This document shows positions 15,401 through 23,343 of a stretch of DNA of 51,673 bases, piece by piece; the first letter of the stretch is position 1, and each line of letters opens with the position of its first letter. Both the position numbers and the translations under genes were made by a program. This DNA is from Saprospirales bacterium (lineage in GTDB: Bacteria; Bacteroidota; Bacteroidia; Chitinophagales; Saprospiraceae): assembly GCA_002698985.1 (NCBI GenBank), contig PAAY01000101.1, positions 87,257 through 138,929 on the forward strand. The letters run 5' to 3'. The notes below the pieces were generated by a model that was not told where the DNA came from, made no database searches, and saw nothing but the letters and a program-made list of their open reading frames with translations.

Positions 15401-16297
15401 ATGAATAAAACTTTCAGCACCTCCCTGGTGGTCTTGTTTTTTGCCTGCCTCATCTGTCATGACACTGGTGTTGGCACCCGCCAACAAGCCGTTCCGGCTT
15501 TCCTGTCACCCTCCGTTATCTTACAAACTGTCAGGCTAGCCCAAAACACCCCTCTGGCAGTAGCGGCCAAAAAAGCCGTTGAGCAGCGATTCATTCCCAA
15601 AAAACCAGCCGCCAAAAGCCGCAAATTCAAAAAGCAATCCTTCTGGAAGCGACTGAAGTTTTGGAAGAAAAAAAAGACAAAAGATAAACGGCTTCGCAAC
15701 CTTGAACCCGGTTTTGGCAGGTGGTTGTTGTCATTTCTGGTAGTTCTTATCGTGGGGTTTTTTATGCTCTACCTGAACGTGGGCTTGGTTGTATTGCTAA
15801 CCTTCGCTGGCCTGGATACACTGTCCATACTCACCTTCGTTTTGGGCCTATTCGGCATCTATTTGCTCTTGCGCAAGTTATGGTTGAAATTAATGGGAAC
15901 TGAGAATGGCGGAGACAACGCCACCCTGACCCATGCGGAAGACATCCAGGGCAAAGCCAATCAGCCCGCCGAACCCGAAGGTGCAGACATCCCCCGCTAC
16001 CAATACCTCGAGCTCGACAATTCCGAAATAACACTTTGCATATACAACACCCAGAGCGGCAACACCCCGGTGCGGGTCAGAATGGGAGATAAGGAACTTA
16101 CCAGCCATTTTGGGGTAGCCAACGCCCCCAAATGCTTTGATCTGAGCATTTCCGAAAATGCAAAAAACGAAATCCACTTCGAAGCCCCTGACCAGGCTAT
16201 GGGAAAAAAGGAACTCCTCAGAATCGTTGTGGAAGACGGCGACATCGCCCGTGAAATCTACGTCCGGAAAGGAGGGATCTTGGAGTTGAGGAACTGA
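15401..16297 (+). CDS. Membrane protein with FWKKKK motif and soluble C-terminal domain, unknown function
   Basis: 298 residues. N-terminal signal-like helix (about 7-22), then SFWKRLKFWKKKKTKDK (about 82-98), paired membrane helices at about 108-132 and 133-160, and a soluble beta-rich C-terminal domain (about 190-298) containing NTQSGNTPVRVRMGDKEL and EIYVRKGGILELRN. The first two-thirds mirror the preceding protein; the C-terminal domain is extra. The family is not recognised. The last codons and TGA stop are built from the GAACTGAAG/GAGGA words that form the downstream array. Confidence 0.65.
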   Translation: MNKTFSTSLVVLFFACLICHDTGVGTRQQAVPAFLSPSVILQTVRLAQNTPLAVAAKKAVEQRFIPKKPAAKSRKFKKQSFWKRLKFWKKKKTKDKRLRNLEPGFGRWLLSFLVVLIVGFFMLYLNVGLVVLLTFAGLDTLSILTFVLGLFGIYLLLRKLWLKLMGTENGGDNATLTHAEDIQGKANQPAEPEGADIPRYQYLELDNSEITLCIYNTQSGNTPVRVRMGDKELTSHFGVANAPKCFDLSISENAKNEIHFEAPDQAMGKKELLRIVVEDGDIAREIYVRKGGILELRN

Positions 16298-16424
16298 AGA
16301 ACTGAGGATTCGAGAAGATCTGCTAAAATTCACAATTCAGGGATGAGCTTGCCCGGCTGAAAAGATGGAGAATGAAGGATGTGCTAGCCCCCCTACTCTC
16401 TACTCTCTACTCCCTACTCTCTCC
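16288..16424. repeat. Convergent mosaic of GAACTGAGG and GAGTAGG arrays meeting at GCTAGCCC
   Basis: Plus-strand GAGGAACTGAAGAACTGAGG words include the stop of the upstream gene. On the minus strand the WG-repeat gene's TGA is followed by GAGGAGAGAGTAGG and further GAGTAGA words (about 16391-16427). The two meet at GCTAGCCC (16383-16390), with about 70 nt of ordinary-looking sequence in between. Confidence 0.8.
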
Positions 16425-19400
16425 TCACTCTTGCAATCCCCAGACCCATTTGCCATTGAGGTCGAAGTAGCCCACTTTGTCGCCTTGTTCAACGCGGAAG
16501 AGGCCTTCGCCTGCGTAGCTGATGTATTCGTAATCGGGCTGTAGGATGAGCTCGCCCTGGAGGTTGGTCACACCGTTGAAGCCCCTGATACGGACCTTGG
16601 CAAAGCCGTCCTCGAACTGTTCGATGCGGTCGTATTTGGGAGGGATGATTTCGATGCCCTGCTGGTTGATGACAGCCCAGCGGCCCTCTACCTTCACCAC
16701 AGCCATGCCATAGCGGAAGCGGCTGGCTTTCTCGTAAAAGCCGTCGTAAAAGCGGTTTTGCTCAGTGATGTAATAGAACTGGTATTTGTCATCACGCACC
16801 AGGCCCCGCCCTTCGTTGAAGTCGATGAGGCGGTTGATGCCGGGCTCTATGATGAAATTGCCTTCGTGATCAATCAGTCCGGCCCTGCGTCCACCTTTGA
16901 AGACGATGGCCTTGCCCTCCTGAAAATCCATGCAACGGCTGAAAACCGGCTCTATAACGATGTTTCCGGAACGGTCGATGAAGCCGCAGCGGCCGTCCAC
17001 CCACACAGCGGCCTTTCCTTCGGAGAAATCGGAGGCCTTGCCGAAATCGGCTTTGATGACCAGCCGTCCGGCGGTGTTGATGAATCCGTAGTGGTCGCCC
17101 AATTGAACTTTTGCCAGCCCTTCGTGAAACTCACCAATGTAGCGGAATGGCAAGGTGGTGATGACATCGCCCTGCAGGTTCAGCAGCGCGTATTTGGTGG
17201 GCGATCCACCCAGGGCCACCACTGCCAGGCCGTTGCCGTCAAATTTTCCGATGGACAAAAACCGGGGCTTGGAAATGTAATTGCCACTGGTGTCGATCAG
17301 TCCGGCACGCATGTAGTCGCCAGCCATCTTTTCAACCACTGCCACACCCCGGTCAAATTCATGTGCCCGGGGATAAACGGGTTCGATGACCCACGTTCCG
17401 CTCCGATCGATGTAGCCATAGAAAGGACCGGCTTTTTTGGCGGGCGCCAGGCCATTGCCGAAGCGGCCGGCTTTGGAAAATTCAAAGGGCAGCTCTTCGT
17501 TGCCGTTTTTGTCGATGTAGCCCCATTTGGAGCCAATGCGAACGGCAGCCAGGCCCTCACTGAATTCCGACACTTCGTCAAACCGGCAAGGCACCACTTC
17601 GAGGCCGTTGCGGTCCACAAAGCCCCAGCGGCCGCTGCGTTTTACAGCCAGTCTTCCTTCGGTAAATGAACCGAGGGCTTCGTATTGGGCGTTGACAGCC
17701 AGTTGCCCCAGCGAATCGATGAGGCCGTATTTGTGTTCTTTTTTGAAAATGCGGAGCACCTGGTTGCCGGTGTTTTCCATGAAGCCCAACTCGTCAAATC
17801 GGCAGGGCAGAACTTCCTTGCCGGCTTTGTTCACCATGCCCCATTTGTCGTCCATGGCCACGATGCCCACCTCGTTCACGAGATCTTTCGCAAAACTGTA
17901 TTGCGGAGCAACGATGAAATTGCCGAGGGTATCGATGTAGCCCCATTTGCAGTCTTCACAAATGAGCAGCCCCCTGGCTTCCAGGTCCAGATCGTATTGT
18001 GTGTAGTCCGTCAGTGAAACGGGGATCATGTGCGAAGAGATGTATTCCTTCAGCAAGCCGAGATGCTGGTCGGCTTCCGGGGGCACCGCGCTCAGTCGTC
18101 CTTTGGCTGAGGCCCTTGCAAGACCATCCTTGTACTCCCCGATGTAGGCAAATCCTTTGAGCAGCACCTTGCCGATTTTATTCACCAGGCCATGCCTTCC
18201 GTCGGAAAAAATACAACGGGCGGCAGGCAGTCCCTCGTAAAAATCGGCCAGGCGGATGTCCACGATATCAACCTCGTGCACCAGCAGGCCGGTATCGTTC
18301 TGCACCAGGCCATAGGCCATTTCATAGCGGAAGCTGGTGCGATCGAAAACGACCGGTTGAGATTGCTCCACGCCGGCCAGTGTCAGGCCAATGTCCCGGA
18401 GCACCTGCACTTCGTCAAAAGAAGGTTCAATCTGAACCTCGCCATTGTCGAGGCGGCGCAAGCCCCATTTGTTGTGCTTCGTGGAATAGAACCACTCGAA
18501 TTTGTCGAGCTGGTAGATGTTTTGACTCCATGTCGGATACCAGTCACGATTGCCGTCGGGCACCACCCTGATGGAGAAGAAATTGCCGAAAGCATTTTGA
18601 TCATCCAGGTAGCCCCGGTGGTCCAGGTGGAAGATGGTCAGCTTGCCTTTCGCCAGCGCCCGGATTTCCCGCTCTTTGAATTCGAGGTTGTCATAGACGG
18701 GTTCCACAATTTGGTAACCATAAGCATTGACCGCCCCCCGCAATCCATCGGCCAGCACAAGGGCCACCTTTCCATCGAGGGGAGAGATGTAATCGTAATC
18801 AAAAGGGAGGATCAGTTCATCGTCATGGCTTACCAGGCCCCAGCGGTTGTTCATCTTCACCCGGAAGATTTCACCGTTAAAAGCCTGTACCTCATCGTAT
18901 TGTGGAGAGAGCACCGTTTTGCCGCAGTGGTCTATCAGGCCCATGCGCCGGTTTTTACGGCAAAGGGCGTATTCGTCAGAAAAGGGATAGTAATTATCGT
19001 GCTCGCCTTCGGCAACCACCTTGTAATACAACAGGGAAAAGAGCGTCGTTTTTCCGTCGGCAATGAGCTTGATGTAGTTTTCCGAAAGCTTGCTGAAGTA
19101 CTGGTAACGGGGTTGTAGGATTTCTGCCCCAGTGTCATCCACAGCCCCCCAGAGCAGATTTCTTTTTGCGAAGAAGAGAAAATCGTTGTAAGGTCTGATC
19201 TCGCTGGCAACCGGCTTCAGAATGACCTTGCCATTGGCGTGCAAGAGGCCGAAGCGCTCGTTTTGCCGGCTGAGGATGTAGGTGCCGGTCATCCATTCGG
19301 GCAGGGGTTCCATTACACTCAATTCATCGTACTGTGGTTCTGCCAATAATTTTCCATCAGCGCTTACCAGGCCCCAGAGTCCGTTCTTGCTGAAGGCGAT

Positions 19401-19802
19401 GGCCCGCCAGTTTCCTTTGCGCAGCACCCGCACCTGGTCGTAGCCGGGGGCCAGCACCATCCGCCCTGCCATGTCAATGACTTTCCACTCGCCCCTGTCA
19501 ATGACGGCCAGAAAGAGGGAATCCAGCACTTTGAGGTCATCGTATCGGGGTGGCACCACCTCTTCTCCCGTTTTCGACAGCAACCCTACCCTGCCCTGCC
19601 TTTGCATCACGGCATAGCCGTAATGCTTGAACTCTCCAATGGCATCGTAAACGGCAGGCCTGACGAGGTACCCCTCGGCATTCATCAAACCCCACTTCTT
19701 GTTTTGCTTGATTGGAAAAACGGACTGCGCCTCCATGGCCGAAGGCATGAACAGACAGAGCGAAAGGAGTAAAAAGAAAACAGGCGGCGTACGAGAAAAC
19801 AT
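16425..19802 (-). CDS. Large exported WG-repeat (KWG-leptospira) protein
   Basis: 1125 residues from the ATG at 19802, which opens a signal peptide (MFSRTPPVFFLLLSLCLFM...MEAQ); a TTG at 19838 would only add a charged extension. The mature protein is almost entirely WG repeats: dozens of units of about 30-50 residues of the form (K/R)WG(L/Y/F)(I/V)(D/N)..G..V(I/L)PP.YD.. . Examples are KKWGLMNAEGYLVRPAVYD near the start and KWGYIDKNGNEELPFEF in the middle. Such arrays are thought to form extended beta-rich solenoids in periplasmic or surface proteins; no enzymatic domain is seen. It is a single-gene unit and its stop is inside the 3' array. Confidence 0.9.
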   Translation of the reverse strand: MFSRTPPVFFLLLSLCLFMPSAMEAQSVFPIKQNKKWGLMNAEGYLVRPAVYDAIGEFKHYGYAVMQRQGRVGLLSKTGEEVVPPRYDDLKVLDSLFLAVIDRGEWKVIDMAGRMVLAPGYDQVRVLRKGNWRAIAFSKNGLWGLVSADGKLLAEPQYDELSVMEPLPEWMTGTYILSRQNERFGLLHANGKVILKPVASEIRPYNDFLFFAKRNLLWGAVDDTGAEILQPRYQYFSKLSENYIKLIADGKTTLFSLLYYKVVAEGEHDNYYPFSDEYALCRKNRRMGLIDHCGKTVLSPQYDEVQAFNGEIFRVKMNNRWGLVSHDDELILPFDYDYISPLDGKVALVLADGLRGAVNAYGYQIVEPVYDNLEFKEREIRALAKGKLTIFHLDHRGYLDDQNAFGNFFSIRVVPDGNRDWYPTWSQNIYQLDKFEWFYSTKHNKWGLRRLDNGEVQIEPSFDEVQVLRDIGLTLAGVEQSQPVVFDRTSFRYEMAYGLVQNDTGLLVHEVDIVDIRLADFYEGLPAARCIFSDGRHGLVNKIGKVLLKGFAYIGEYKDGLARASAKGRLSAVPPEADQHLGLLKEYISSHMIPVSLTDYTQYDLDLEARGLLICEDCKWGYIDTLGNFIVAPQYSFAKDLVNEVGIVAMDDKWGMVNKAGKEVLPCRFDELGFMENTGNQVLRIFKKEHKYGLIDSLGQLAVNAQYEALGSFTEGRLAVKRSGRWGFVDRNGLEVVPCRFDEVSEFSEGLAAVRIGSKWGYIDKNGNEELPFEFSKAGRFGNGLAPAKKAGPFYGYIDRSGTWVIEPVYPRAHEFDRGVAVVEKMAGDYMRAGLIDTSGNYISKPRFLSIGKFDGNGLAVVALGGSPTKYALLNLQGDVITTLPFRYIGEFHEGLAKVQLGDHYGFINTAGRLVIKADFGKASDFSEGKAAVWVDGRCGFIDRSGNIVIEPVFSRCMDFQEGKAIVFKGGRRAGLIDHEGNFIIEPGINRLIDFNEGRGLVRDDKYQFYYITEQNRFYDGFYEKASRFRYGMAVVKVEGRWAVINQQGIEIIPPKYDRIEQFEDGFAKVRIRGFNGVTNLQGELILQPDYEYISYAGEGLFRVEQGDKVGYFDLNGKWVWGLQE

Positions 19803-19964
19803 CAAGGTTTCGGTTTTCTGCGATGGAATTGATCTCAATCAGCAGACCGTCAATGTGACAAGTAATTATTTTGCAAAGGAATAAAATATCCGAATGATAT
19901 TACCCGGAAGACCAAAAAGAAACGCAAGATTCCCGACAGGCCGTACGCTGTTAACAGAATTGGG

Positions 19965-20014
19965 AAGGTGAGGAACTGAAGAATCGAGGATTTGAGGATT
20001 CGAGGATTTGAGCC
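19965..20014 (+). repeat. GAGGATTTGAGG/GAGGATTCGAGG word array
   Basis: Repeats of GGAACTGAAGAATCGAGG, GATTTGAGG and ATTCGAGG lie between the WG-repeat gene start and a terminal-repeat element. The last GATTTGAG merges with the left end (TGAGC...) of the element at 20009. No gene is visible from 19803 to 20398. Confidence 0.75.
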
Positions 20015-20196
20015 TACTGCAAAAAGGCACTGTAGTGCGAAAAGTTAGAAATCTCACTACTGACAGCACTCGAAGTGCTGTCAGTAGTGAAATGCGCAAC
20101 CCCTCAAAACCAAGGCTTTAGTTTGGACTCAACTTCTCTCCACCAACGGAACTTATACCAATTTCAATAGAAAAGGACTTTTTGCAGTGCGCTCAG
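20009..20196. repeat. MITE-like element with CTGAGYGCACTGCAAAAA terminal inverted repeats
   Basis: The left end TGAGCCTACTGCAAAAAGG (20009-20027) matches the inverted right end, which on the opposite strand reads CTGAGCGCACTGCAAAAAG (20178-20196). The 188-bp interval codes for nothing visible. It holds a near-perfect hairpin at 20054-20090: 17-bp arms TCACTACTGACAGCACT and the complement around a 3-nt loop. Related ends occur at 20208, 20387 and in the 33880-34121 cluster. No transposase is seen in the window, so non-autonomous mobility is inference. Confidence 0.6.
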
Positions 20197-20207
20197 AATT
20201 TGAGGAA

Positions 20208-20403
20208 TGAGTCCCCTGCAAAAAGCCTTTTTGAATTGGAGTTGCCGGCAAGAGTCGTTGGTTGAGAGAGGTTGATTTTATTCTAAAGTTATGGTTTACA
20301 GAAATTTAGGAGCGATCGAGCGCAACCTCTCTCAACTTCTCTCAACCTTTCTCAACCCCTCTCAACCACTGAGCGCACTTTTTGCAGTCTTCGATTCCTC
20401 AAA
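20208..20403. repeat. Second terminal-repeat element enclosing a CTCAACC word array
   Basis: TGAGTCCCCTGCAAAAAGCC begins at 20208, and CTGAGCGCACTTTTTGCAG lies at 20369-20387. Between them are GGTTGAGAG words (about 20250-20275), an ordinary stretch, and CTCAACCTCTCTCAA-type words (20327-20368). The minus-strand RNA-ligase gene ends here with a TGA that belongs to TTTTGAGGAATCGAAG. Confidence 0.6.
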
Positions 20404-20929
20404 AGAAAAACTCCTGCTCAACGTGCCAGCGGCGGTCGTGGTGGTGCAGGAGCACCAGCTTGTCAACCAGGAATTTACGGTGGTAGTGCTGGCGGGAGAA
20501 ATAGTCCCAGGCTTTGTAATAGGCCGTTTTGCTCAGGTCCCGGTGGGCGATGGTCATGTGGGGATGAAAGCGGGCTGCCCGCTGGTCGTGGTAATCGAGA
20601 GCTGCCTGCATTTTGCGAAGAAGGGAAGCGTGGAGTTCGTCGAGTTGTTTGTTTTTCACCACATTGACGAAGATGACCCGTGGGGGGAAGGAATCGAAAT
20701 CTTTTAGTTGCACTTCGAAAGGCGTTTGCCCCAGGGCGAACATGTCCAGCACATCCCGCAGGGCCGGCAACTGCTCTTCACGCCAGCGGTAAGGGGGGAT
20801 CAGGGTAATGTGCGGCGGCGATTTCAGCGCATGTTCCGCACCGAAATGCCGCTGGCAATACCGCTTGAAGGCGGTCACCTCTTTTTGGATCTTCTCATCC
20901 GGCATCACTGCGATGAAATACAGGCTCAT
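20399..20929 (-). CDS. 2'-5' RNA ligase / cyclic phosphodiesterase-like (2H phosphoesterase) protein
   Basis: 176 residues from the ATG at 20929 (MSLYFIAVMPDEKI), the usual 2H-superfamily opening; an ATG at 20971 would add 14 residues. The two catalytic HxT motifs are visible: PPHITLIPPY (about 51-60) and FHPHMTIAHRD (about 123-133). The size is typical of the 2'-5' RNA ligase-like family, whose members hydrolyse or form 2'-5' or cyclic phosphodiester bonds; the physiological substrate is usually unknown. It is a single-gene unit surrounded by repeat elements. Confidence 0.85.
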   Translation of the reverse strand: MSLYFIAVMPDEKIQKEVTAFKRYCQRHFGAEHALKSPPHITLIPPYRWREEQLPALRDVLDMFALGQTPFEVQLKDFDSFPPRVIFVNVVKNKQLDELHASLLRKMQAALDYHDQRAARFHPHMTIAHRDLSKTAYYKAWDYFSRQHYHRKFLVDKLVLLHHHDRRWHVEQEFFF

Positions 20930-21506
20930 GGTTTTGACGGTTCGTGAGTGCAGGCCGGAAAAATACGGCATAGGTGGTTGTGATGACAGTGTCCCCCACC
21001 TTCATTCTAATCCACCCTACAAATAGGAGTTCTACAACAACACATTACATTTCACTCCAACTCGTTGGCCTCGTTGTCTTGAGGGCATCAGAAAAGAAAT
21101 TCTTTCAAATGTTTATAGGACTTGGAAGATAACTATTGATCCTGATCATTGGTAATGATACCGTACTGGCGCCCGACTTAGTGTAGTGGAAAAAAAGCAC
21201 TTTGTACTGAAATTTTCCCAAACTTGAGTCCGTTTGGTTTAGATTTTTTTATCTTCGACCATGAAAACACTATCACCAATTGATTGAACTAAATCAAGTT
21301 GGATGAATAGAGAGAAGAAGGCAGTCATTTAGGTTGATAGCTTATCAGGTACAAAGTACTCTAAATGTACTTTAAAACAATCGTAGAAAAAGGTTTTGGG
21401 AAGACTCAGCGTAAAGTGGCAACGAATCTTGGACGTTCGTTCTTCCCCCATATACAACCACAATTCTCGCACACAAATTTCTCGTCCTAAACTAAACTCC
21501 TAAACA
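20930..21506. other. Gene-free interval upstream of an A+T-rich lipoprotein
   Basis: 577 nt with no coding frame I can support. The right half (from about 21050) is markedly richer in A+T than the flanking core genes and lacks the word arrays seen elsewhere, so it probably arrived with the lipoprotein gene. I found no exact TTTG-N19/21-TAnnTTTG promoter. Confidence 0.5.
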
Positions 21507-22616
21507 ATGAAAAACATTACAATTGCACTCATCGCCCTTATCACAATGGGAGGATGTTCCCCACAATCATCAAAGATAATTTCCAAAACAATTAATCACC
21601 GGTATTTCAACATTCGTTTCTCTCCTGAATCAATATCAAAAGAAAGTCTCGGCAAGCTGAGAATAGAAGTTACACCAATTGACGCTGCAAGCATCAACAG
21701 AGAGACATATGAAGCTTCGAGTCGAGACGGAAATTACGAAAAAGAATTTGCCCTCAAGATAGAACAATCCAAATCTGAGCTCAAAGAGTACTCAAGACAA
21801 GAGAGGGCTTACATAAAGGGAAAAATAAATGCAATTGAACTGCTAAACAAAATGGAAGCAGAATATAACATACCCTCAATTACATCTTACAATTTAAAAG
21901 AAAGAATATGGAATGGTGACGATTTTGGATATGACGGGACTGAAATAAAATACCTGTCAGAAAACAACTTTTACCCAGACTATTTCAATCCATATAAAAT
22001 CAATCAAAAATACCTTAGCGTATTTAAAGTTACATTTGAAAACAACAGCAACGAAATACAAGAGATCAACCTCGAAGAGTTTCGGATTATCACTGGAGAA
22101 GAACTACTCTTCCCGCTAGGCCTAGAATATTTTGAAAATTACTTACAAAATGAACCAGAAAAATTGAAAAACATTTACCGAATGAATATGCCTAAAGAAC
22201 TACTGATAACGCCATCCCAAAGAATAACTAAATACATTGCTGTACCAGCTATAAACCCTAAAAGCAGCTCCCTTCAAATTCAATTAATAAAAAATACAGA
22301 CATAGTAAATTTTGATTTTACAGTTAAGGAGGAACTCTTGAACAAAAGCTACAACCTAACCAAGTATGAAATCTACACATCAGGACTAAAAGATTCGTAT
22401 TCTTACGACTTTTATTGTGCCATACAATATCAAGACGGTGTTTCTATCGCCCTTTCCTCCAACTATATTTTTGTAAGCCCTGAAAGAGAAGAAACACCCG
22501 TTTCTATCTATATTATTACAGTAAACAGAATAAGATCAAATGTCAAATTTTCAAAAATGCAAAATGTCAAATTTTCAAGCTTTGAAAACAATCGAATAAT
22601 TGTCCCAATTGAATAG
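21507..22616 (+). CDS. A+T-rich predicted lipoprotein, unknown function
   Basis: 369 residues with a lipoprotein signal (MKNITIALIALITMGGC, Cys about residue 17). The mature protein is polar and Asn/Glu/Lys-rich, with a central segment YLSVFKVTFENNSNEIQEI (about 167-185) typical of immunoglobulin-like exported domains, and a basic C-terminus. The family is not recognised. Its codons are visibly richer in A+T than the helicase and core genes on either side, and it sits in gene-poor DNA with a probable gene fragment after it, all of which suggests lateral acquisition. Confidence 0.65.
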   Translation: MKNITIALIALITMGGCSPQSSKIISKTINHRYFNIRFSPESISKESLGKLRIEVTPIDAASINRETYEASSRDGNYEKEFALKIEQSKSELKEYSRQERAYIKGKINAIELLNKMEAEYNIPSITSYNLKERIWNGDDFGYDGTEIKYLSENNFYPDYFNPYKINQKYLSVFKVTFENNSNEIQEINLEEFRIITGEELLFPLGLEYFENYLQNEPEKLKNIYRMNMPKELLITPSQRITKYIAVPAINPKSSSLQIQLIKNTDIVNFDFTVKEELLNKSYNLTKYEIYTSGLKDSYSYDFYCAIQYQDGVSIALSSNYIFVSPEREETPVSIYIITVNRIRSNVKFSKMQNVKFSSFENNRIIVPIE

Positions 22617-22636
22617 ATATACCCAATCCTAGTTAG

Positions 22637-22759
22637 TACGCTAACAACCATAGTACTTTGCCTATTGCTCCTTTTCCACTGATAGGCCCTGAAGAAGAAG
22701 ATTTGGAGGAGCGTATAAACGAAAAGTTGATTGCAGGTCAACTGCTAAAACGTCAGTAA
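22637..22759 (+). pseudogene. Possible 3' remnant of a coding gene
   Basis: After an in-frame TAG at 22634 a 40-codon open stretch ends at TAA (22757-22759) and reads LPIAPFPLIGPEEEDLEERI, then NEKLIAGQLLKRQ. The composition (acidic helix, coding-like codon use) looks like the C-terminus of a real protein, but there is no start codon of a plausible gene and I cannot name the family. Confidence 0.3.
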
Positions 22760-23343
22760 CAACTGTTTGAGCTGCGATAGTAAGGATTGATCGTTTACAA
22801 TGTAATGTTTAAATAGAAAAAAGATGTGGATAGAACAAGATCATAGCCTATTTCAGCCTTTGAAGAAAGCTACTTAAATATGGAAGATGCTATTTCTTGC
22901 ATTTTGCCAAACCAGTACCAGGTCTTTTAAAGCTGCCATTTTTTTAAAACAATCAGATCAACAATCTTCAAAATGAGTGAGGTATTAGCCGCTATTTGCA
23001 AAAATCCACGTATGCTCGTCACGAGCTGTGTTCGTTGACGTAACTAATTGGCGGTCTCCAAATCAAAGCTGGACAAGCTGGCCGCCGCAATTAGCAGCGA
23101 TTTAAAAAGTACTAGTTGGTCAAACACAGGCTAAAGCCTGTTGGTCAGGCACAGGCTAAAGCCTATGCTACAACTCAGGGAGGCAGCTGAAAATCTTGCG
23201 ACCAAAGTTTTTTTGAATCAGCTCCCCTTCTCTTCAACACCCCCATCAATCCAGTAATTTTCACCCTCCTCCCCACCACCAAAGTATTTCTCCTGTTTAA
23301 AACAAACCCGTCGTCGAAATCTGAAATGTCCTAAACTTGCCGG
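22760..23343. other. Gene-free interval with AGGCTAAAGCCT palindromes
   Basis: No supported gene. At 23116-23173 a unit of about 28 nt, TTGGTCA(A/G)RCACAGGCTAAAGCCTG, occurs twice in tandem; each copy contains the hairpin AGGCTAAAGCCT. An imperfect inverted repeat CTAATTGGCGG...CCGCCGCAATTAG spans about 23045-23096. The stretch nearest the helicase (23174-23343) shows nothing I can name. Confidence 0.6.

Noticed and set aside
14790-15404. 204-codon plus-strand frame overlapping the small membrane protein
   Set aside because: The 14881 frame has a signal peptide, two membrane helices and a paralogue-like neighbour; the overlapping frame has none of these.
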